Made by a program: the position numbers and the translations under genes. From positions 4,044,073-4,108,072 of the forward strand of contig KL647295.1 in NCBI GenBank assembly GCA_000727475.1: 64,000 bases of DNA, given 5' to 3'. The notes under the pieces are model-generated. The model did not search any database. It worked only from the letters and a program-made list of their open reading frames with translations, and was not told where the DNA came from. Position 1 is the first letter of the stretch, and the number at the start of each line of letters is the position of its first letter. This document shows positions 55,167 to 64,000 of this stretch, one piece after another. The stretch is from Sarcocystis neurona. Lineage: Eukaryota; Apicomplexa; Conoidasida; Eucoccidiorida; Sarcocystidae.

Positions 55167-56103
55167 CATGGACACACAGGGGGTAACCGTGAACGTTACG
55201 AAAGAAGAAATGCTCCCTACCTTGTAGTTGCAACGGGCATGTGGCGTCACCTGTCTAGCGGTCACTCTATGTATCTATGCAAACCTATGAGCGTACAATA
55301 GAAATGTGGAGAGAGAGAGACGGACAGATGAATATTTAGGCAGTCAAGGAAAGCTCTCTACCTTTGTGGAGGTCCGGTGTCTACGGGCAAGATCGGCAAA
55401 ATCTCCTCGGTTACAGAAAAAAATTTACGTTGAGTACTGCCGTAGTACGCATGCGTCAGCTGTAACGAATTAGCATTCCCACACTTCCGTTAAGAGGTAC
55501 GTAACGTGTTGTCATGCAAGGCTGTGCGTGAACTACCTGCGCCTCCCATTTAAGATGTAAGTATACGATCACTGGTAGTGTTTGGCGCACCACGTCTCGT
55601 GATGGTGCTGTCACTTAGCGGGGCAGTTGGACTGCACGAATTCCATTATAAACACAGGAAAAAACATACACTTCAGAGTTCAGAATTGCATACAATTATA
55701 CGTATATATATATACTGATGCAGCGGATTACACTGGTGGATCTTGCGTGGCTCGGGGCGTTGGTAGTGTTCCTCCAGATCGTAGGACAACATGCAGGTCT
55801 GTAGAGAAAGTGAAATTTCACGTATTTCTACGTAGCCGCACATGTAGACGTGTATACGTAAACTTTGTACTGGTAGAAGTACATAAATGTATCCAGAGAG
55901 ATACATCTCTCTGCATGTGTGAGCAGCCCGTGTGAGTGCTCAATTATGGGTGGGCACATACACCACTTTGTGAATGGACTGTCCGTTGCATTTATTTTAT
56001 CTTGTGCAGCTTGGCGGCAGCGGGACACACGCGGTCTTTCTGCGTTTTGGGCGACGTCGTGCAATGGTAGTTTGCCTTCTGTTCTCTGGAGCAACCGTCA
56101 AAG

Positions 56104-56366
56104 ATGTCCACAACGAACCCGGAGGTCCGAGAAACTGAGTGGGATTCCCTGCAGCGAAAGTTTGGAAATCTCGCCCCGCTGCCGCAGCGCGTGACAGAAG
56201 AAGAACTTACGCGCCGGGCAGTAAACGCTGCTGAAGCAATCGATTCACTCGAACACAGAAATCTTCGAGAATTAGCAACTCTTGAGGACGACATCGACGA
56301 TGAAGTGCTTGAGCAGTACAGAAGGAGGAGAATCGCCGAAATACGCAGAAGGAAACAACTCGACCG
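56104..56366 (+). CDS. phosducin-like protein, exon 1
   Basis: It begins at ATG after GTCAAAG and ends at GACCG before GTACGC, phase 2. The frame would otherwise run on to 56577 with sequence unlike the family. Splicing here rebuilds an Arg codon (CG + C) and places LDR directly before FGEV, exactly the order in PDCL3 proteins. Confidence 0.9.
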
Positions 56367-58568
56367 GTACGCCGATGAACCGCACCCTACTGAAGTAGCT
56401 CTGGTACTGCGGTGTGCCGCTTCTATGCTACATTCCTCGACATGCAGCTGTGAGTTCCCAGTGGTACCACTCGCCTCCGCTCTCCCACTCGCGTATAATA
56501 GTTGTAGAGTGAATGAGAGACATCAGAAGAAGGCAAGCGGAAAGATGGAAAAAGGTCCGTCAACAAGGCAGACGTAGAGTCGCAGAGAGATACGTGGGTG
56601 TCCTTCCGGATACTTCTTGCCATTTATGTCGTCTTTCGTGTGTTCGCAGAGTTCATGCACTTAGGGCAGACACAGAGGCGCAAGACTGTGGTGTGCCCAG
56701 GTTTCGGGCCTGGAGTACTTTACTTTTTTTCGTATGTGTATGCGTGTACAGACGTGAACTACTGCAGACTGCCTGCTGGTTCAGTAAACACACACACACA
56801 CACAGACACACACATACGCCTGAAAAAAAGGGAAAGACGGGGAGTGGACGCGTGTCACCTCGGGTGAGCTGATGTGTATTCTAGCAAATTTTGATAGGTG
56901 TCACGGATTGCAGCCTCTTCTGCAGTAGTGGCTGTCTTACATGAGAGTCTAGGAGTGGTGCGTCGTGTCCCGCGTTACGGGAATGCTGCACCGTGTGTGG
57001 ATGTCATCGCTTTTATCTGCTTTGTCTGTCTAACTATAATAGCGTCTTCGCACATGTCGTATCGTCTCGCGTTTGTTCGCTGTTGCAGCTTCGGGGAGGT
57101 CTTTCACGTAGGAAAGGACGACTTCGTGGAGCAAGTGACGCGTGCGTCTGCTGTGGACCCTACGCATCGCTCTCGAGACGAGACAGGAAGGAACGGAGGA
57201 AGGGAGGGAGGAGAGGAACGAGGTCGACACGGACACGGTGGTATAACGACTTTCTCCACCCTGTGGGGTGCTTCTTCTTCCTTTGGTGCCGCGTCAGCTG
57301 CTGCGAATACAGAGACAGGAAGCATTAGAAGCAACAAGCGCGGCACGTGGGTCGTTGTGCACTTGTACCGAGACAGCGTGCCTGCAAGCGAGGCTTTGAA
57401 CAACGTGCTACCCGAAGTGGCAAAGAGACACCGCGACGTCAAGTTCGTCAAAGCCAGGGCAGAGGATGTGATTCCACATTACCCGGACAGCAAGATTCCT
57501 ACGGTGCTGCTGTATCGTGGCGGCTCCTGCATGACGCAGCTCATCGGACGCCAGCGAGACTGGGGCGCTGAGAAAGCCACTATTGCAAAGTTCGAAAAAG
57601 TACTTGGTAGGCAGGAAAGGCAGGAAAAAAAGCTGGGGGGAAGAGGAGGGAAACTAGAGGGAGAGGGCAGCGACCAGCAAGCGGGCTTTCGCTGTCGCTG
57701 TGGAAGCGCCCCCGCTGGTGCTCCCGTGACACTCCACCATCTTCTAGGATATCTCGAAACAGAATACTCAACTGTAAAGCTGCAGTTGAGCACTACACCG
57801 CCTACTCAGTAGCACGTACACACACGGAGCGAACCTACTACATTCTATCGTCGTGTGCGGGCGCATCTTCTCCGGACAGAGACAGGCGGCCCACCGCACC
57901 GGGATTGGGTGCCGGCTCCGCAGACGCAGAAAGCGGGGAGAGTTGTTACGTGCGACGCAGAGACACACACGCGTCTGTACATTATGCCGTGCGTTTGTGG
58001 GTACGTATACATTCTTAGCGCTACCAGCAGCACTTCTGAACTAAGTAAGTACTCAGGGTAGTGGCTGCCGCGTGCTGTCGCCATCATCTGCGGCACCGCC
58101 GGCGTGCGACAGACAAAAAAAACACCGCAGTGTATTTCTCTACTGTCGCAACGTGGATCTCTGTGTGCGGTGGTGGCAGTGTATCACTCTGGAGCGCACA
58201 CACGTGGTTGAGCAGGTTGCGTCCAAAGTTGTGAGAAGTATAAAATTGCACGTGTTTGCGTGTGAATGAATTCTAGACAATCGCGAATGCCTGTTTCTGG
58301 CTGTGAGTGCTGTGTGTGTACAGCGCAGTACGGCGTCCTGGATTCTGCAAGCAGCGGCGGAGAAGAGGGAGACGGGTACATATCTGACGACGAAGAGGAA
58401 GAGACTAGACGGGGTGGGAGACACGTACGTATTTCGTATGGCGGGATCGAGGAGCCAGACCGGCGAAGGAGGACACGAAAAGATGAAAGCGATGACGACC
58501 TGGAAAGGGCGAGAGCACGGGGATATTCGTCTACGACACTTGATGAGAAAGTTGAACGGGGGTTTTGA
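56104..58568 (+). CDS. phosducin-like protein (PDCL3/PLP class), three exons
   Basis: This is a cytosolic co-chaperone expected to work with the chaperonin CCT/TRiC in folding actin, tubulin or related clients, as known for this family. The model joins 56104-56366, 57089-57773 and 58329-58568 with phases 2 and 0, giving 395 residues. Exon 1 has the family N-terminus: TEWDSLQRKFG, an acidic helix, then LEQYRRRRIAEIRRRK. Exon 2 continues FGEVFHVGKDDFVEQV (about 89-104) and the thioredoxin-like fold: WVVVHLY (175-181), VKFVKARAEDVIPHYPD (about 205-221) and KIPTVLLYRGG with the cis-Pro at 225. As usual for the family there is no CxxC. Extra low-complexity segments sit at about 109-171 and 262-300. 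Exon 3 supplies the acidic, charged tail. The protein is longer than the typical 230-300 residues. The start codon fits the conserved N-terminus of relatives. Confidence 0.9.
57089..57773 (+). CDS. phosducin-like protein, exon 2 (thioredoxin-like domain)
   Basis: The acceptor is CGCTGTTGCAG and the proposed donor CAACT/GTAAAG at 57774. Without that splice the frame ends at 57812 after about 12 more residues. The splice is preferred because it leads in phase to exon 3, whose acidic tail resembles that of relatives, but a shorter isoform ending at 57812 is quite possible. Confidence 0.85.
58329..58568 (+). CDS. phosducin-like protein, exon 3 (acidic C-terminal tail)
   Basis: The acceptor is TGTACAGCGCAG, phase 0. 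The frame reads YGVLDSASSGGEEGDGYISD, followed by DDEEEE, a basic HVRISYGG segment, RRRRTRKDESDDDLERARAR and a TGA stop at 58566. It follows LLGYLETEYST of exon 2, where relatives have L...L.E.GAI or GVL. If it is not part of this gene, it would be an exon of an unknown acidic protein. Confidence 0.65.
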   Translation, partial: YGVLDSASSGGEEGDGYISDDEEEETRRGGRHVRISYGGIEEPDRRRRTRKDESDDDLERARARGYSSTTLDEKVERGF

Positions 58569-61500
58569 TGGTCTGAATATTATTCTTCATGCTGCGTCAA
58601 GCTGTTGACATTACAGCTTTCCGTACTTCTCTGTGGCAGACGAAGACAGATAAGGCAGGTACCTCAAGTGTATGCGCGGACGCATACATGATGACAGCCA
58701 GCCGCGATGGATGGATGTGTAATTTTGAGTGTGGCTCGTTGCTTCGCACTACACAGTGGGTCCCCGAAAAATGTGTGGACGCCTACGTGTGCAGCATGCA
58801 TCCTTATACAGACGAGACGAATATGGCGTTTGAAATCTGTGCTCACATCTAGCTACGCTTCCACGTGCGCTGCATCGTGTCTCCCCGTTGGGAGAGAAGG
58901 GATGGATGGAGGCTATGGAACGCATTCTCGCGCGGCCTAGTCAGGGAAGTACCTCTGATAATGTTTTGATATCCCACGATATAATGCGCGTAGATGGGGA
59001 GTGACAGGATAGTACGTGTACATCCTTGCAGCGATAGCTACATCTTGTAGCCACTCAGGTGATGCATGAAACGACGTGCAGAGCGCGAAGTCGAGAAGAT
59101 CATGTGAATTTGTGTGCGGGGATGTCACACGGAAAGAGAGATTCGAGCAATGTGTGTGCGAGGAGAATATCGAATGGCATCGCTTTGGGTAGCGAAAAAG
59201 AATGAATAGGAAGAGAAGGACGCCGCCGAGACGAACGCTGTGGCTTGTTCTAACATGAGTCGCGATGCTACTAAATACAGTTGTTCGTGCGCGCACTTTG
59301 CTACATGGCTGGCACACGGTCGGACCCGTCCACGGAACGAGGCCCCTCACCGCTCAAAAAGGAACAGGAACAGGACACAGCTGTGGGTACACGTACACGT
59401 TGTCCATCTTTGAACCAAAAAAAAGTGTGTACATCTCTACACAAGCACACATACGTTAACGTGTATCCTGCTGTGTCTCGATGCCTGTCGTGTGCGACAT
59501 CCCTTGAACCGGAGAGTTCATAGGAGGGAGGTGGCCCCTCTTGGCGTACGCCGTATTAGGGTGAGGCAAGAGTGCCTTTCTGTCAAGAAAAGGGCTTTTC
59601 AGCGTGTTTGCGAATGACAGTCTTGCACAGGGCGTGCGGTCCTCTCACGCACGAGCACAGGGCTGTAGTGTAAAGAATTCAGTTTCTTCAAAAGAGGCAG
59701 TGTATCTTATTTTGAAGAAAAACCACGCCGTGTCTAGTAATCAAGTCTGATATCGAACTTTGACTGTGTGGCTTTCGAGAACTGTGCGAAACGACGGCGT
59801 TACGCAGCACCGGTGTGCTCATATATCCCCTCATGTTCGACATTATTTGTGTGCAACATACCCGTACACAGGTGTACCCAGCGACTATGCAGAACAACGC
59901 ACATAGGATCACTCTTGAATATGGTTGGGTAGGTGCATTCAGCGGTACCCCATTGGCGTGCCAGCGCTTCAAAACAATGCAGATGCCCACAGGACTGCCC
60001 AAAAGCCGTGGCGCATAGCTAAAAAGCGTATGTGTTCAGTGGTTGAGAAAGACGCTTTACTGAAAACTGCCCCCAAGGGTAGGCTAATTCTGGTCCCTTA
60101 CGTGTATTCTTCCTCCACCCAAATGCATTTGGACGTGTACGTGCTCATAAACGTCTCGTTAGCAGTTCTGGAGGCTGACGAATTCTCTTAGAAGAGCTCT
60201 GCAATAGTAGGGTACCTCCTGTTCGCTAACTGTAACATTCTCCCACCTAGATGTCTTTGGGCGTGTACTTGCGCATAAACGTGTCGTCCGAAGGTGTCTA
60301 CTACGTGACCACGCGTGGTAATATCAGCGCATGATGGACTTCGTGTTCTATACTTACGCACGAGTGGCAACGTAGAATAAGGGACCACCGTAATCTCAAG
60401 GTGATAGTGTCGGTTTTGAAAAGACGCATCAAAATGACTTCCATCTCTAAGCAGTATATTTTGGTTGAGCGACGAGATGTTGAAGAGCTACAGCAACTAG
60501 TACACTATATATAAGCAGCTGGATACACGGTCGAAGTGTTCCACTAAATTAACACACTAAACACGTTCTACGCACTGAAACCGTGTATCTCGTCGTGGTG
60601 ACCATGCTCTCGTTTTCCGTGGGCACGCGAGACGTTAGGAAGTTCCCGGTACCCCCCTCGACGACGACGGGAACAGAACGTACAGCTTAACCCTACCTAG
60701 TACTCCCACGGTTTCTGGTACACTTGTAAAGCGTGATATGTGGTACGCAGTACCAAACGCATATTCTATGGATAGGTTATTCCGATTTTGAACGGTCCAC
60801 CGCCACACAGCATTGTGGGCCGGGCATTATCTATTATGGTGGTCCGCTGGTCAACGATAACGGAACACGTGGATGTTGACGGTACATCCTGCTCTCATAA
60901 AGAAACTGCGGTGCATTTACTACTACTACCACCACTGATGGTAGTACTACCACTGCCCGGTGTGTGTGCATGTGTCTGGTAACGACGAAGGAATGTTTAC
61001 ACTTGGAAATTATCTGGACACGTCCTCAACCGCTTCGTAATACCGTGACATCATTAGCAACCATCAAGTGACCCACACTTTTTCGACCCCATCCTTGTGC
61101 CGCGCACAGCTTCGCACCAAGGACGGAGAAGTCGTCTTCAGCAGCTCAGGACGCACTCGTCTGGAGCCTGGCAGCCGTGGGGTCCATCTGCTGTATAATG
61201 ACCGTGACGAGGAGGGTGTCGGGAATGGAACTAACCGTTGCCTTCGTCCACACTCATGTTTAAAACCTGCATGATATCCACAAAGTCCTACACCCGTAGC
61301 AAGCGGTGTCCTGTCTGCCCCTTTCCTATTCTGGTATGTATTTCCACCTTTCTCTTCTTCATGTTCACCTTTTCCTATTTTCAGTGGGCTGCCAGTCAAC
61401 ATTGTAGAACGTGTCACAACGGCAACCAATGGTGGTGCATCGTGTCATAGTGACGGTGGCAGGTGGTGCTCCCACTTCCGTCTGCAGTTTTTCGCGCATT

Positions 61501-64000
61501 AATTCCCTAGGATGTGTTGGCTTCCACTTGGACATTCCTTCGCCTTCGACTTCAGCTTCCACTGTGGACATGTTCACGCCTTTAACACCGTCCAAACTTC
61601 AGGCACATCCTTACGAAAATTGAAGTGTTCTGGTCGGCGCATTATCATTTTTGTGCTTTCGTAACGGGCCTTCGTGCTGGGCCGGTTGCTACTTAGTGAG
61701 CGGTGGATAATCAAGCGATGTCGGCCAGTACAGCGCGTTTCCTACGTAGCGGGGACACCGGTGTACCGCTGAATTCCAGCTCAGCATTACATTTTTACGC
61801 AAGTAGAGTGACACACTGTCGTACATGTATCTCAGAAGTCGTGGTCAACTGCGACAGTGGAGTATGTGGGTCTTAATTTGTCTTTCGCTCTCATACTGAA
61901 CACAACCACACACGTGTATTCGTACGTGTATCGAACCATGCTTGTTCCACGTTTACGAGGCTGAACTCAGTGGTACTCGTGCATCTCTTTTCTATGGACG
62001 GAGGCGCTATTATGGTTTTTTACGGCCCAATTTCTGGGCCGTGTACACCAGTGGTCACCTGCTGCAATTGGGATCCCCGCAAGCAGGAAAGCGACCTCTT
62101 TCTCCGACATCATTCCCGCAGTCAACAATACTACTGGCAGGACGTCTTCCTGCAGTGGTACAGCGTTCAGGCTGACGTGAATCCCCCATGTGCACAGTGT
62201 CTTATAATGGATGCTTTTGACCCATATACGTGAAGAGGTGTGCACAAATACTGGAGAGTGCTTTGTACTCTGACGCTCAGCGTTGGCCATAGTTGTTGAG
62301 TCGCCCATCCTAAAATAATGCCTCAAAGAGTGTCTGTGTGGATCGCTTTATTGCGACTTTGCATCCCACAGCGCACCTGATGCAGTATTACCCGGATACC
62401 TCTGTTTCCGTGCGTGCTCTGTGTGTGTATGCGAGAGCTTTTTGTAAATCGGGAAGTAGTCAGAACAACAGCAGCAGTAAATTAGACTTCACTTATAAAA
62501 GAACAGGCACTTGCAAAGACCGATGTAGCGCCGCCACTGCTCAAGTGTGTGTTGCGTGTCCCGATCAAGGAGCATGCCGACCATGACGTATTTACATTCT
62601 GTCCTCCTGTACTCGAGTACACTTTAAACTTTTGTGTTCCACTTAGCTTGCTCGGCTGTGCCACCGGGCGAAGCTACAGTTTTCAACCCCGTGTGGGGAA
62701 AGGCGACGGATTCGCACTAACAGGAAGACGTGCAGTGAAATACTCGCGCAGAGTGGAGTACACGGACATTGCAGTAGTGAGAAGAGGTTAAAGCACGCGT
62801 AGACCACAGGCGGAACAGCACCTTCACGTTTTATGCACTTAGGCTATTATGGAAAACTCAAGCGGTTGCTACATTTGCTGGTTGCCCCATAAGATTAGAT
62901 CAAACGTTTGCGTGTCACACTACATTACCCAGTGGATCTGGTGTTCTTGCCTTTAGCGATATCATAATCGTGAGATGCCTCCTGATACAATAGACTGATA
63001 CTTGCATGAGCATTCTCCATATGTGCACAAAGCCGTACAAACGTACGTAATGTGCGCACACGGATGTCGGCACCGCCGGTGAACCTAACATCGGCACATA
63101 CCGAAGGGGGTACTGTTTTACGTTTGATCCCGTGAAATTTAAATGTAGATACTTGTTCTGTAGCAGCTGTACCACTACGCTCCACCTGCCAAGTGTTTTG
63201 TATGGCATACATATGTGTACACGTGTGAGTTCATGAACTTGACGACGGTGGTCTTTCCGCACGTTACCCTCGCCGCGGATTGCACTACCTTATTATTCTT
63301 TTACGTGTCACACTCTCATTAATTATTCATGTGCAAATTTTTCTAGCACCTGTGCTCAGCACCCAGCGGAAAAGTAAAGGAAATTTTCTTCGCTACAGTC
63401 TTTGTTTACCCATCACCGCATCTATTCGTCTCCTTCTGCTATCGCATGGATGACAGGGGATCACCTGACGCCGGAGATGATGTGAGCAGGCAAGAACTGC
63501 GCGTCCTTAGTTTTACTCATTTCGGAGAGCTACTACATACAACACACGCTTTTAGGACGTGGCCACTTTGATTCGTTTTGTCCATCTCTTTGTGATAAGG
63601 TAACGCTTTAAGCTGTGGCGAAATCTGGGTTTGCTAGTCTTCCCTCAGACGAGACGCCCTTGCAGTGAGCGTACTTTCTAACCTACACTATAAGCAGTGG
63701 TCCCGCTAGTAAGAACTACGTTGCGAAAACAAAAAACTGTTTCAGCATCACACCCCATCCCACATCACTACGTGGACACGCGGAAGCAACAACATGGGCA
63801 TAAAAGCACGCAAAAGGGAAAGACTCTACTACCGAATCCGCATGTGCACGTGCGCCCACCTGTACGACATCGACAGGCCTATCCCCGTACAGAGTACAAA
63901 CACGACTCCCACAAGGGGCATTTTGTCATCTTGACCGGTACACAAATATGTTTGTACACACACGTGTACAAATACTTGCAAAACTACGTGTGCAGCACAC
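58569..64000. other. gene-poor spacer to the end of the window
   Basis: No gene is supported in these 5.4 kb. All open frames are short and without recognisable motifs on both strands. There is little simple repeat. Small palindromes occur (TGGTAGTACTACCA at about 60939-60952), and a diverged duplication lies near 60105 and 60237. The first few hundred bases are presumably the 3' end of the phosducin-like transcript. Confidence 0.6.
60105..60290. repeat. diverged direct repeat, about 133 bp apart
   Basis: TTCCTCCACCCAAATGCATT then TGGACGTGTACGTGCTCATA at about 60107 resembles TTCTCCCACCTAGATGTCTT then TGGGCGTGTACTTGCGCATA at about 60238; both continue AACGT(C/G)TCGT. Around fifty bases align with roughly a quarter changed. 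It may be an old tandem duplication of about 133 bp. Confidence 0.6.

Larger units (their letters stand above)
49195..56103. other. gene-poor spacer
   Basis: About 6.9 kb with near-even base composition and almost no CAG repeat. Open frames are short on both strands; the longest, 147 codons on the minus strand at 53124-53567, has no recognisable motif. The interval holds the tandem repeats at 50440-50940 and 51823-52008 and the palindrome at 55141-55166, entered separately. The segment before 56104 is presumably the promoter and 5' leader of the phosducin-like gene; no motif was identified. Confidence 0.6.

Noticed and set aside
56367..56577. Continuation of phosducin-like exon 1 frame to a stop at 56577
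   Set aside because: Sequence after LDR departs from the family, and splicing at GTACGC restores the conserved FGEV junction in phase.
61068..61274. Open frame with LRTKDGEVVFSSSGRTRLEP
   Set aside because: It is short, without start or splice context, and overlapped by an equally open minus-strand frame. It may be a decayed fragment but cannot be supported.
1..64000. tRNA, rRNA, snRNA genes, telomeric TTTAGGG arrays, LTR or other transposons, CRISPR arrays
   Set aside because: Looked for characteristic boxes and repeats by eye on both strands; none was recognised.

Overview
The window looks like nuclear DNA of a coccidian apicomplexan, most likely Eimeria. The main reason is very abundant CAG/CTG trinucleotide repeat that runs through exons and introns and encodes long Ala, Gln and Ser runs. 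Other support comes from multi-exon genes with GT-AG introns, repeat-rich blocks (about 1-19 kb and 44-48 kb) alternating with repeat-poor, gene-poor blocks (19-30 kb, 49-56 kb and 58.6-64 kb), and a phage-type RNA polymerase of the mitochondrial kind. No bacterial operons, CRISPR arrays, tRNA or rRNA genes or recognisable transposons were seen.

Three genes can be supported, all on the + strand. (1) About 2.1-19.15 kb: the single-subunit mitochondrial RNA polymerase (POLRMT/RPO41/RPOT family). Family blocks occur in the correct order in five segments (2113-8248, 10285-10479, 11249-12054, about 12723-12775, about 15277-19153), and the joins are phase-consistent. The product would be about 3,690 residues, two to three times the usual size, because of homopolymer-rich insertions, some between catalytic motifs. 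(2) 30768-49194: a 14-exon model for an unidentified protein of about 1,899 residues with a ubiquitin-like-looking N-terminus and a 4.3-kb low-complexity exon. Every intron phase closes. (3) 56104-58568: a three-exon phosducin-like protein (PDCL3/PLP class) of 395 residues, a putative co-chaperone of the cytosolic chaperonin CCT.

The spacers hold TA, CA and alternating pyrimidine-purine tracts, several minisatellites (18, 25, about 53, about 57-59, 20-23 and about 63-72 bp), a recurring palindrome centred on TGTACGTACA, and a 26-bp near-perfect palindrome. One minisatellite carries consensus splice sites in most of its units, another is open in all six frames, and another seems to have supplied a splice acceptor to the neighbouring exon.

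Functionally, gene 1 would transcribe the small mitochondrial genome and gene 3 would assist protein folding in the cytosol. Gene 2 cannot be assigned. All exon boundaries are hand inferences from splice consensus and reading phase, without transcript data.
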